11,479 nt of DNA from Clostridia bacterium. GTDB taxonomy: Bacteria; Bacillota; Clostridia; Oscillospirales; CAG-272. The stretch spans positions 1-11,479 of the forward strand of contig CAAGGQ010000038.1 in assembly GCA_900769475.1 (NCBI GenBank), read 5' to 3'. This document shows, piece by piece, positions 1 through 6,225 of the stretch (position 1 is its first letter; the number at the start of each line of letters is the position of its first letter). The position numbers and the translations under genes are program-made. The notes under the pieces are model-generated. The model was not told the DNA's origin. It was given only the letters and a program-made list of their open reading frames with translations, and ran no database searches.

Positions 1-261
1 CTCACCAATCTCCTCACATTCATATCGCTCGGGCGCGCTGACGTCCATTCCGTCAATTCCAAGCATCCGCAGATATTCGCGGCGGTAGCTCTCCAGCTTT
101 TGGGGAAGCTCCTCGGGAGAAACGAATCTGCGGCGGGCTTCGGCTCCCTTCCGATTCAGTTCCTCAACGAAATTCTGCAATCCTTCCGCATAGCCTTGGC
201 GGTAGGGGTCACCGACGGAGATATCCTCCTCGGTGTAGATCTGTTTTCCTTTGAATTCCAT
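1..261 (-). CDS. Unidentified protein, N-terminal 87 residues (runs off the left edge)
   Basis: The frame is open from an ATG at 261-259 to base 1, so only the first 87 residues are visible. The start is supported by an AGGAG ribosome binding site about 7 bases upstream and by a consensus promoter just beyond it. The visible part begins MEFKGKQIYTEEDISVGDPY. It is hydrophilic and charged, without signal peptide or membrane segment, so a cytoplasmic product is likely. A segment around residues 48-67 (SPEELPQKLESYRREYLRML) resembles the N-terminal helical lead-in of some alpha/beta hydrolases such as acetylxylan-esterase-like enzymes, but no catalytic motif is in view. That resemblance is weak and should not be used as a name. 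The gene lies downstream of the lysyl-tRNA synthetase on the same strand, but has its own promoter and is separated by strong hairpins, so it is probably an independent unit. Confidence 0.75.
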   Translation of the reverse strand, partial: MEFKGKQIYTEEDISVGDPYRQGYAEGLQNFVEELNRKGAEARRRFVSPEELPQKLESYRREYLRMLGIDGMDVSAPERYECEEIGE

Positions 262-282
262 ACCGTGTCTCCTCTTTTGGAT

Positions 283-319
283 TTGACATCATGATACCAC
301 ATCCCAAAAACGATGTCAA
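283..319. promoter_or_regulatory. Candidate operator: 8-bp inverted repeat spanning the promoter
   Basis: TTGACATC at 283-290 and GATGTCAA at 312-319 are perfect reverse complements separated by 21 bp, with centres 29 bp apart. One arm covers the -35 box and the other falls on the expected transcription start of the left-edge gene. The placement would suit repression by a dimeric regulator or a looped pair of sites. The -35 arm is necessarily TTGACA-like, so part of the match is expected; the mirrored copy at the start site is the informative part. Which regulator binds is unknown. Confidence 0.4.
291..319 (-). promoter_or_regulatory. Sigma-A promoter of the left-edge gene, with extended -10
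   Basis: On the minus strand a perfect -35 TTGACA (complement of 314-319) is followed by a 17-bp spacer and -10 TATCAT (complement of 291-296). The spacer ends in TGG, giving a TGn extended -10. Transcription should begin near 284, leaving a leader of roughly 23 bases before the ATG at 261 that contains the AGGAG site. Confidence 0.8.
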
Positions 320-354
320 TCGCCAAAATGAATTTCTTTCGGTCAAAAATAAAC

Positions 355-379
355 CTCTTTTCAAGGGTTTTGAAAAGGG
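355..379 (-). terminator. Weak hairpin with T-rich tail, possible terminator
   Basis: Bases 355-364 pair with 370-379 as a 10-bp stem (one G-T wobble) around a 5-base loop. Read on the minus strand it is followed by a T-rich stretch (GTTTATTTTTG). It lies downstream of the larger palindrome and the end of the synthetase gene, so it may be the functional terminator of that transcript. Confidence 0.45.
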
Positions 380-390
380 ATAGGGGGCTT

Positions 391-436
391 GGGGGGAAGG
401 GGAAAACTTTTTCCAAAAAGTTTTCCCCTTCCCCCC
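391..436 (-). repeat. Perfect palindrome, 22-bp stem with 2-base centre; possible dispersed element
   Basis: Bases 391-412 (GGGGGGAAGGGG then AAAACTTTTT) are the exact reverse complement of 415-436, with only CC between them. The element sits 14 bp past the stop codon of the lysyl-tRNA synthetase. It is not directly followed by a T-run on the minus strand, although T-rich DNA and a second hairpin follow. Its purine/pyrimidine strand bias and perfection exceed what a simple terminator needs. I recall similar GGGGAAAACTTTTT-type intergenic palindromes from gut clostridial genomes, but cannot confirm copy number here: there is only one copy in this window. Confidence 0.8.
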
Positions 437-450
437 AAAAACAAAATCCA

Positions 451-2499
451 TTAGTGAATAGCGGTGCCTTCGGGGACGGAATCGTCCACGAAGATGATCT
501 TGCAGCCGCAGGCGTTGTTGGTAGCCGCCAGCAGCATGCCGTTGGAGTTGATATTGCAGATACGGTTGGGCTTCAGGTTCGCAACCACAATGATCTTGCG
601 ACCGATCAGCATCTCGGGAGTGTATTCCTCCTTGATGGAGGACATGATGATACGCTCACCAATGCCGTCAAACAAGGTCAGCTTGAGGCAAGAATGGGAT
701 TTGCGTACTCCTTCGGCCTTGAGGATCTTGCAAACGCGGAAATCCATTTTTGCAAAATCGTCAATGGTGATCTGCTCCTTGATGGGCTCTACGGGATCGG
801 GCGTACGGTCGATCTCCTCCTCTACCACAGGGGCTTCCTCCACCTCGGCGGGACGGTCGGCCTCGATCTCAGCCTGGGTTTGGGGATAGGAGAAGTCCAA
901 AAGGCCCACGTATTTTTCGGATTCGATGGCGTAGAGGAACAGATAGAGTCTGGGACCTCTTTCCTTATCGATGAGAAGCTTGTACACGGTGCGGAAGAAG
1001 GTGCCTTGAATTCCCTTGAGCTCCTTGTCGCTCATCTCGGTGCCAAATACGGCCTTGGGAATGGCGTACAGCTCGGCGTTCAGCTCGTCCAGAGTGTATC
1101 CACCCTTGGCGATATAGTCGTGCAGGAGGGCGATCTCCTTCTTTTCTTCCTCGGTCAGGGCGTTGTAGACCTCCCAGTTACGGGTGGCACGCAGGCGGTT
1201 GACCTGATCGGGAGCGCACTGCTCCAGCCAGAACTTAGCGCGATCCAAACGGTCAGCAAACTGCTCGGCCTTGTAGGGCGTACCGATCTTTTCAAACACG
1301 GTCTCCAGCATGGGAACGTTAAAGTTCACGATGGAGCCCAGCTGTACCAAGAGGGACATGGGCACGGTTTCCACCGTGCGGCCGGGCACCTGGCAGAGGT
1401 ACATAATGTCCTGAATGGCCTCGGAGGCCTTGCCCTCGCGCACGTCGCTCAGCATCTTATCGAACTCAAAGTACTGACGGAGGATACCGTCGTCAAAACA
1501 GATATCAAAGGCCTTTACGGGATCGGTCTTGGCGTAGAGCCAGAGCAGAACCTCGGGCTGGTAGAGCTTGAGCAGGGTCTCGGGGGTGAGGTTCAGACCA
1601 GAGGAGCTGGACATCTTACCCGTCATACCTTTAATGCCAATGAACTCATAGCCCTGGTAAATGGGCGCGTCGTGTCCGAACACCTTTTTGGCAATCAGCT
1701 TGGAGTTGTTGTAGGAGCCGGTGGGAGCGGAGTGATCCTTTCCGCCGGGCTCAAAGTCCACGTTCTCGTATCTCCAACGCATGGCCCAGTCCACCTTCCA
1801 GCCCAGCTTGCAGTTGAAGTTATCGCGGAAATGGAAGTGCCCGCTGTGACCGCAACGGCAGGTGTAGTCGGCCTCGGTGCCGTCCTCGTTGAAGGCGGTG
1901 ATGGTGGTGAAGTCGGTGTGACATTCGGGGCAGAAGATGCTCACGGGAGAGTACGCGGCCTTCTCGGCGTCGTGCTCGGCACGGCGCTCCTCCTCGGACT
2001 TGGTCATGTCCTTGGTCTTGAAGGAATCCAGAATCTCAAAGATCTCGTCTCTCTTCTGAATGGCCTCAATCACGTCCTTGTTATACTTGCCCGAGCGGTA
2101 CATATCGGCCTGGTAGCGGCAATCCAGCTCGATGCCAAAGGGCTCGATGCCCTTGAGGAACTCCTCTTCAAAATGCTTAGCGTAGTTCTCGTGGCACCCC
2201 CAGGGATCGGGAATATCCACGTAGGGACAGCCGATATACTTATCGTAATCGCTGCCAACCACCGCCTGCACGTTCGCGGGGATCTTACGGCAACGGTCAA
2301 ACTCGTCCCAGGAGATCAGGAGTCTTGCTTTTTTGCCCCTTCTTTGCAGTGCCTTTACCACAAACAGAGGGGTGGCCAGGTCGCGGAAGTTACCAATGTG
2401 AACCGAGCCCGAGGGGCTGACGCCGGCGGCGCAAACGTATTCCTCCTTTTCGGGATGCTTCTCAATGATTCGTTGTGCAATCTCATCGGACCAATGCAT
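451..2499 (-). CDS. lysK: Class I lysyl-tRNA synthetase with C-terminal EMAP-II/Trbp111-type tRNA-binding domain
   Basis: This enzyme charges tRNA-Lys with lysine using ATP, in the cytoplasm. It is the archaeal-type class I form, unrelated in fold to the usual bacterial class II LysS. The HIGH-type motif (GSVHIGN) is at residues 31-37 and the KMSKS-type motif (KMSSSSG) at 295-301. A zinc-ribbon-like insert has CPEC at 190-193 and CRCGH at 214-218. Residues of about 330-540 form the helical anticodon-binding region. After an acidic linker (about 541-572), residues 575-682 are an OB-fold tRNA-binding domain of the kind found at the C-terminus of many bacterial MetRS proteins (KMDFRV at 584-589, VANLKPN at 639-645, NGMLLAA at 653-659). 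At 682 residues it is well over the roughly 500-550 usual for class I LysRS. ATG at 2499 is preceded by GAGG 10 bases away and by a consensus promoter. No T-box fits in the short leader. Confidence 0.9.
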   Translation of the reverse strand: MHWSDEIAQRIIEKHPEKEEYVCAAGVSPSGSVHIGNFRDLATPLFVVKALQRRGKKARLLISWDEFDRCRKIPANVQAVVGSDYDKYIGCPYVDIPDPWGCHENYAKHFEEEFLKGIEPFGIELDCRYQADMYRSGKYNKDVIEAIQKRDEIFEILDSFKTKDMTKSEEERRAEHDAEKAAYSPVSIFCPECHTDFTTITAFNEDGTEADYTCRCGHSGHFHFRDNFNCKLGWKVDWAMRWRYENVDFEPGGKDHSAPTGSYNNSKLIAKKVFGHDAPIYQGYEFIGIKGMTGKMSSSSGLNLTPETLLKLYQPEVLLWLYAKTDPVKAFDICFDDGILRQYFEFDKMLSDVREGKASEAIQDIMYLCQVPGRTVETVPMSLLVQLGSIVNFNVPMLETVFEKIGTPYKAEQFADRLDRAKFWLEQCAPDQVNRLRATRNWEVYNALTEEEKKEIALLHDYIAKGGYTLDELNAELYAIPKAVFGTEMSDKELKGIQGTFFRTVYKLLIDKERGPRLYLFLYAIESEKYVGLLDFSYPQTQAEIEADRPAEVEEAPVVEEEIDRTPDPVEPIKEQITIDDFAKMDFRVCKILKAEGVRKSHSCLKLTLFDGIGERIIMSSIKEEYTPEMLIGRKIIVVANLKPNRICNINSNGMLLAATNNACGCKIIFVDDSVPEGTAIH

Positions 2500-2526
2500 A
2501 ATGTAAAAACCTCGCTTTTTCTTGCA

Positions 2527-2546
2527 AAAATATTACCTAATATTTT
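2527..2546. promoter_or_regulatory. Candidate operator: 9-bp inverted repeat over the -10 and start site
   Basis: AAAATATTA at 2527-2535 and TAATATTTT at 2538-2546 are exact reverse complements around a central CC. The 20-bp palindrome covers most of the -10 box and the expected transcription start of the synthetase gene. It is AT-only apart from the centre, so chance is a real possibility, but its position is that of a classic repressor site. Confidence 0.35.
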
Positions 2547-2570
2547 AGCACATTTTTTATGGAATGTCAA
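2542..2570 (-). promoter_or_regulatory. Sigma-A promoter of the lysyl-tRNA synthetase gene
   Basis: The minus strand shows perfect -35 TTGACA (complement of 2565-2570), a 17-bp spacer and -10 TAAAAT (complement of 2542-2547). The spacer ends in TGC, an extended -10. The start is expected near 2535, giving a leader of about 36 bases, too short for a T-box or other large riboswitch. Confidence 0.85.
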
Positions 2571-2725
2571 CTCTTTATTCAAAATCCTTTCTTTTTTTAA
2601 GCCTTGACGCCACAGGACCGATCTTGTAGGAGATTCTCCGCGCACGCGATCTGCGACACAGGAACAAGAAAAAATATCGAAAACTGATTTTTTCTTCTCA
2701 AAAACAACTTATCTCGAAAGGTATC

Positions 2726-2754
2726 TTGAATCCAAGCTTTTTTTGTGGTAAGAT
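2726..2754 (+). promoter_or_regulatory. Sigma-A promoter of the GH2-GH20 gene pair
   Basis: TTGAAT at 2726-2731, a 17-bp spacer with a T-run, and TAAGAT at 2749-2754. The expected start near 2761 leaves about 30 bases to the ATG at 2792. It is divergent from the synthetase promoter, with about 155 bp between the two -35 boxes. Those 155 bp hold no gene and no other clear signal. Confidence 0.75.
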
Positions 2755-2791
2755 AAACACAACAATACCACTGCAAAGGAGAGACAAACGC

Positions 2792-4534
2792 ATGAGCACA
2801 CAAAAAATCCCCCGTCCCGAGCATCCCGAACCTCAATGGGAGCGCAAGGATTGGGTCAACCTCAACGGTGAATGGCAATTTGAGATCGACCATGGCGTCA
2901 GCGGCTTTGACCGAGGGCTTCACGAGGCTCCTGCTCTCAAAGATCGGATCACCCTTCCCTTCTGCCCCGAATCCAAGCTTTCGGGCATCGGGTATACCGA
3001 TTTTATGTATCAGGTGTGGTACAAAAAGGCGGTATCCTTCCAAAAAGAATCCCTTGTGGGAAAACGGGTCATTCTGCATTTCGGCGCCGCCGATTACAAA
3101 ACCACGGTATGGATCAACGGCACTCAGGCAGGCGACGTCCACGTAGGCGGTCAAACCCCCTTTTCCTTTGATATTACCGATCTGATCGTTGACGGCGAAA
3201 ATCTCGTTACGGTTTGTTGCTTTGACGATACCCGCGGCGTTCAGCCCAACGGCAAGCAGTGTCAGTTTTACAAATCCCGCGTCTGCCGTTACACCCGCAC
3301 CACGGGCATCTGGCAAACGGTTTGGTACGAGATCGTACCCGAAGCCCATCTTCTCTCCGCGCGTCTTGACAGCGACATTGAAAACGGCATCCTCTCGATC
3401 TCGGCGGAGCTTTGCGGCCATGGCGACCTCTCGGTAGAGGTCTATTACGACGGCAAAAAGGTGGGCGAGGGAACGCGCAAAAATCAAAGCGTCACCGCTC
3501 ACATGGAGATCTCCCTTTCCGAGACCCATCTTTGGGAGGTTGGAAACGGCAGACTTTACGACGTGATCCTGCGCTTTGGCGAGGACGAGGTCAAGACCTA
3601 TTTCGGCATGCGTCACGTGGAAATACGGGACGGAAAATTCTATCTCAACGGAAAAAGTGTCTTCCAGCGTCTGGTGCTGGATCAGGGATTTTACCATGAC
3701 GGCATTTGGACGGCTCCCACCGAGGAAGCCCTCCTCCGCGACATCGAATGTGCCATGGCGGCAGGCTTTCACGGCGCCCGACTGCACCAAAAGGTCTTTG
3801 AGCCCCGCTTCCTTTACCACGCCGACAGACTTGGCTATCTTGTATGGCGGGAAACGGCCAACTCGGGCATGGACTACTCGGATCTCTCCACCCTTCCCGA
3901 ATTCCTCTCCACCTGGCTGGATTCGGTGAAGCGGGACTACAACCATCCCAGCGTAATCACCTGGTGCCCTATCAACGAAACCTTTGATTTCGGTCCCCTG
4001 AAAAAACGCGCCGATCCCAGATTCATTCGAATCGTGTACGAGGAGACCAAGCGCTTTGATCCCTCCCGTCCCTGCGTGGATACCAGCGGCTTCCACCACG
4101 TCAAGACCGATATTTTCGATCTCCACGATTACGAGCAGGATCATGAGATCTTCAAAGCACGTTACGAAAAAGCTGAAAAAGAAGGGATTCTGGAAAACAA
4201 GTACAGCGACCGGCAGACCTGGAACGGTGAACCTTTGATGATTTCCGAATTTGGCGGCATCGGCTACCGACTGGAGAATAACGGATTCCACACCAAAAGA
4301 AGAACCCCTTGGTGCCACCGCAATACGTGGTCGCCCGAGGAGTTTTACGAGAGCTACCGCGGTTGGGTCGATTCCATGCTGGACAATCCTCGGATCTTCG
4401 GCTTCTGCTATACCCAGCTCACCGACATAGAGCAGGAGCAAAACGGATTCTTCGAATACGAAACACGCGAACCCAAGGTAGACCTGAAGCCTCTTGCCGC
4501 GATCAATCAACGCAAAGCGGCGGTGGAAGATTGA
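2792..4534 (+). CDS. Glycoside hydrolase family 2 beta-glycosidase (beta-galactosidase type)
   Basis: A 580-residue retaining exo-beta-glycosidase without signal peptide, so probably cytoplasmic. It has the GH2 order: N-terminal sugar-binding jelly roll (about 20-185, LNGEW at 24-28), an Ig-like domain (about 186-275) and a TIM barrel (about 280-575). The acid/base is E396 in WCPINE (391-396) and the nucleophile is E486 in ISEFGG (484-489). Length matches short GH2 enzymes, not LacZ (about 1000 residues). The NxK motif that marks beta-glucuronidases is not seen where expected; that stretch reads QNGFFEYETREPK (550-562). A glucuronidase is therefore less likely, and beta-galactosidase or a related specificity more so, but substrate cannot be read from sequence. 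ATG 2792 is chosen because AAAGGAG lies about 10 bases upstream; the frame extends back to a TTG at 2726, but that overlaps the -35 box. It starts an apparent operon with the GH20 gene. Confidence 0.9.
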   Translation: MSTQKIPRPEHPEPQWERKDWVNLNGEWQFEIDHGVSGFDRGLHEAPALKDRITLPFCPESKLSGIGYTDFMYQVWYKKAVSFQKESLVGKRVILHFGAADYKTTVWINGTQAGDVHVGGQTPFSFDITDLIVDGENLVTVCCFDDTRGVQPNGKQCQFYKSRVCRYTRTTGIWQTVWYEIVPEAHLLSARLDSDIENGILSISAELCGHGDLSVEVYYDGKKVGEGTRKNQSVTAHMEISLSETHLWEVGNGRLYDVILRFGEDEVKTYFGMRHVEIRDGKFYLNGKSVFQRLVLDQGFYHDGIWTAPTEEALLRDIECAMAAGFHGARLHQKVFEPRFLYHADRLGYLVWRETANSGMDYSDLSTLPEFLSTWLDSVKRDYNHPSVITWCPINETFDFGPLKKRADPRFIRIVYEETKRFDPSRPCVDTSGFHHVKTDIFDLHDYEQDHEIFKARYEKAEKEGILENKYSDRQTWNGEPLMISEFGGIGYRLENNGFHTKRRTPWCHRNTWSPEEFYESYRGWVDSMLDNPRIFGFCYTQLTDIEQEQNGFFEYETREPKVDLKPLAAINQRKAAVED

Positions 4535-4593
4535 CCAAGTGTCCACTCCCTCTCCGAAACGATACCGGAAATCCCCTCGAAAGGAGAATCCCC

Positions 4594-6009
4594 TTGATAT
4601 TTCATCCTCAAAATACGATCCAAACCAACGAACGCTTCGTGTTTTCGGGAGCCGTTCACGCCGTAGCGCATCCCTGCCTGCACAAGAGCGTCCTGCAGGA
4701 ATATTGGCACAACTTCAGCCTGCAATGCTCTACCCTTACCCTCTCGCCAACCAACGAATTCCGCTTTTCCCTGGGTACCACTCCCCCGATTTCCACGGAG
4801 GGCGCCGCCTATAGTATTCATATCGATGCCCACGGCGTTTGCCTTTGCGCCAACAGCGAAAAGGATCTCCTTCTGGGCTTTATGACCCTGTTGGATCGCT
4901 TTCGCGCTGTGGACGGAGCAAATGGGGAAGACACGGTGATCCGCCTGGACGGCATGCAACTCCGGGAGTCGCCCCGGATCCCCCTCCGTATGGTACACTT
5001 TTGCATTTTTCCCGAAACCTCCCTTTGGGAGCTGCAACGCTTTTTGCGCTTTTGCGCCGCGCTGAAATACTCCCACGTAGTGCTGGAATTTTGGGGGATG
5101 CTCCGCTTTGATTGCCTGCGGGAGCTTTCCTGGTCCCATGCGTTTTCCAAGGAGGAGCTCCGTCCCATCCTCAGAGAAGCCAACGATCTGGGGCTGGAGA
5201 TCGTTCCCATGTTCAACCATTGGGGTCACGCATCGGCAAGCCGCGGCATGCACGGCAAGCACGTGGTACTAGATCAGAATCCAAGGCTCCGAACCTACTT
5301 TCGCGAGGACGGCTGGTGCTGGGAGATCGGCAAGCCCCGGGTTCGGGAGCTTTTGCGCCGGGTTCGGGAGGAGCTCATCGAGCTTTGCGGTCAAGGCTCC
5401 TATTTCCACATCGGATGTGACGAGGCCTTCAACTTTGAATTCACCAAGGAAAGCATGGATCAGATCTGCAACCTGATCAACGAGGTCAGCAACGAACTGC
5501 AAGCCGGGGGACGAAGAGCCATCGCCTGGGGGGACATGTTCCTGTACCGTCACAACCACTACAATCCCAACAACCAATACACCTGTAACGCTCCCTCAGC
5601 CGAGGCAGAAGCCTATTTGCTGGAGCACTTGAGCCGCGACCTTCTCATTGCCGATTGGCAGTACAATGCCCCCCACGCTCCCGTAGAAACGGCCGCAGTC
5701 TTCCGAGCCGCGGGATTTGACTGTCTTCTGTGTCCCTGGGACAAAGGCGTCCCCCAGCTGCAAGCGGTGGTCTCTACCATCAAGAAGCAGGCGCTTTCGG
5801 GGCTTCTCCACACCACCTGGCATACCCTTTCCAGAGGCTATCGGTACGTTCTGCTGGCCGGCGTTGGAGGATTTGAGGGCATTGACAGCTACGATAAGCT
5901 CGCCGCCTCCTCGAACGCCGCCTCGTTGGTGCGCCGCGTGATGCCCTGCGGAGGAGACTACGAAAAAGCCGGCTGGAGCAAGCGGCAGATCGGAGAAATA
6001 TGGTACTAA
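4594..6009 (+). CDS. Family 20-type beta-N-acetylhexosaminidase-like glycoside hydrolase
   Basis: A 471-residue protein without a signal peptide. The N-terminal part (about 1-120) resembles the GH20b accessory domain; the rest is a TIM barrel. HIGCDE at 272-277 is the GH20 Asp-Glu pair: D276 would orient the substrate acetamido group and E277 be the acid/base. NHWGH (208-212) and tryptophans at 312, 355 and 409 fit the binding pocket of the family. Two deviations stand out: Cys275 replaces the usual Gly before DE, and the segment SPRIPLRMVHF (126-136) lacks the common RG-x-x-LD signature. It may therefore be a divergent subfamily with non-standard specificity. The start is inferred as TTG 4594, which has AAGGAG exactly 7 bases upstream and no nearby in-frame ATG. 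It follows the GH2 gene by 59 bp with no terminator or promoter between, so co-transcription is likely. It holds more CTA-type codons than its neighbours. Confidence 0.8.
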   Translation: MIFHPQNTIQTNERFVFSGAVHAVAHPCLHKSVLQEYWHNFSLQCSTLTLSPTNEFRFSLGTTPPISTEGAAYSIHIDAHGVCLCANSEKDLLLGFMTLLDRFRAVDGANGEDTVIRLDGMQLRESPRIPLRMVHFCIFPETSLWELQRFLRFCAALKYSHVVLEFWGMLRFDCLRELSWSHAFSKEELRPILREANDLGLEIVPMFNHWGHASASRGMHGKHVVLDQNPRLRTYFREDGWCWEIGKPRVRELLRRVREELIELCGQGSYFHIGCDEAFNFEFTKESMDQICNLINEVSNELQAGGRRAIAWGDMFLYRHNHYNPNNQYTCNAPSAEAEAYLLEHLSRDLLIADWQYNAPHAPVETAAVFRAAGFDCLLCPWDKGVPQLQAVVSTIKKQALSGLLHTTWHTLSRGYRYVLLAGVGGFEGIDSYDKLAASSNAASLVRRVMPCGGDYEKAGWSKRQIGEIWY

Positions 6010-6096
6010 CCAACCGCCTTACTCCGTCTTCCACCCCGAACATCCATTTCTTTATTTAAAAAATTTAAAAACCTGTTAAAAAAATTACTTTCCCTC

Positions 6097-6125
6097 TTTA
6101 CATTTTGCCAAAAATGTGATAAACT
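6097..6125 (+). promoter_or_regulatory. Promoter of the first binding-protein lipoprotein gene
   Basis: TTTACA at 6097-6102, a 17-bp spacer, and TAAACT at 6120-6125 with GTGA just before it. The start would be near 6132, leaving a leader of about 94 bases. That leader holds only a weak 6-bp hairpin (6137-6142 with 6151-6156) and no recognisable riboswitch. The gap 6010-6096 is AT-rich with no clear terminator for the upstream pair, so read-through from the GH genes is possible. Confidence 0.65.
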
Positions 6126-6225
6126 GTGTTTGCACGTTCTGTAACAAATAACAGAAGCAAAAATGGCAGCAGACGTTCCATAGCGAACAACACCCTGTCA
6201 AAACCGAATTTAGGAGGAGGCTTTT

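Noticed and set aside
451..800. Reading the tRNA-binding domain as the end of a methionyl-tRNA synthetase gene
   Set aside because: The frame is continuous with a full class I LysRS catalytic core carrying lysine-type signatures; no MetRS core is present.
313..2607. 764-residue plus-strand frame antisense to the lysyl-tRNA synthetase, and similar long frames antisense to the GH2, pepF and lipoprotein genes
   Set aside because: They lie in the codon register opposite genes with clear family motifs, lack ribosome sites and recognisable domains, and are explained by scarcity of TTA, CTA and TCA codons.
2726..2791. Extension of the GH2 frame to a TTG at 2726
   Set aside because: That TTG is part of the -35 box; transcription should begin near 2761.
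4309..4593. N-terminal extension of the GH20 frame back to 4309
   Set aside because: It overlaps the end of the GH2 gene, encodes no recognisable GH20 sequence, and the TTG at 4594 has an ideal AAGGAG site 7 bases upstream.
6040..6080. AT-rich palindromic TTTAAAAAATTTAAA stretch as a terminator of the GH pair
   Set aside because: It lacks a GC-containing stem and a following T-run; low-complexity AT sequence is the simpler reading.
6126..6225. Possible riboswitch or small RNA in the 94-base leader of the first lipoprotein gene
   Set aside because: Only a 6-bp hairpin is visible, with no conserved aptamer elements, and the six-codon frame at 6163 has no ribosome site.
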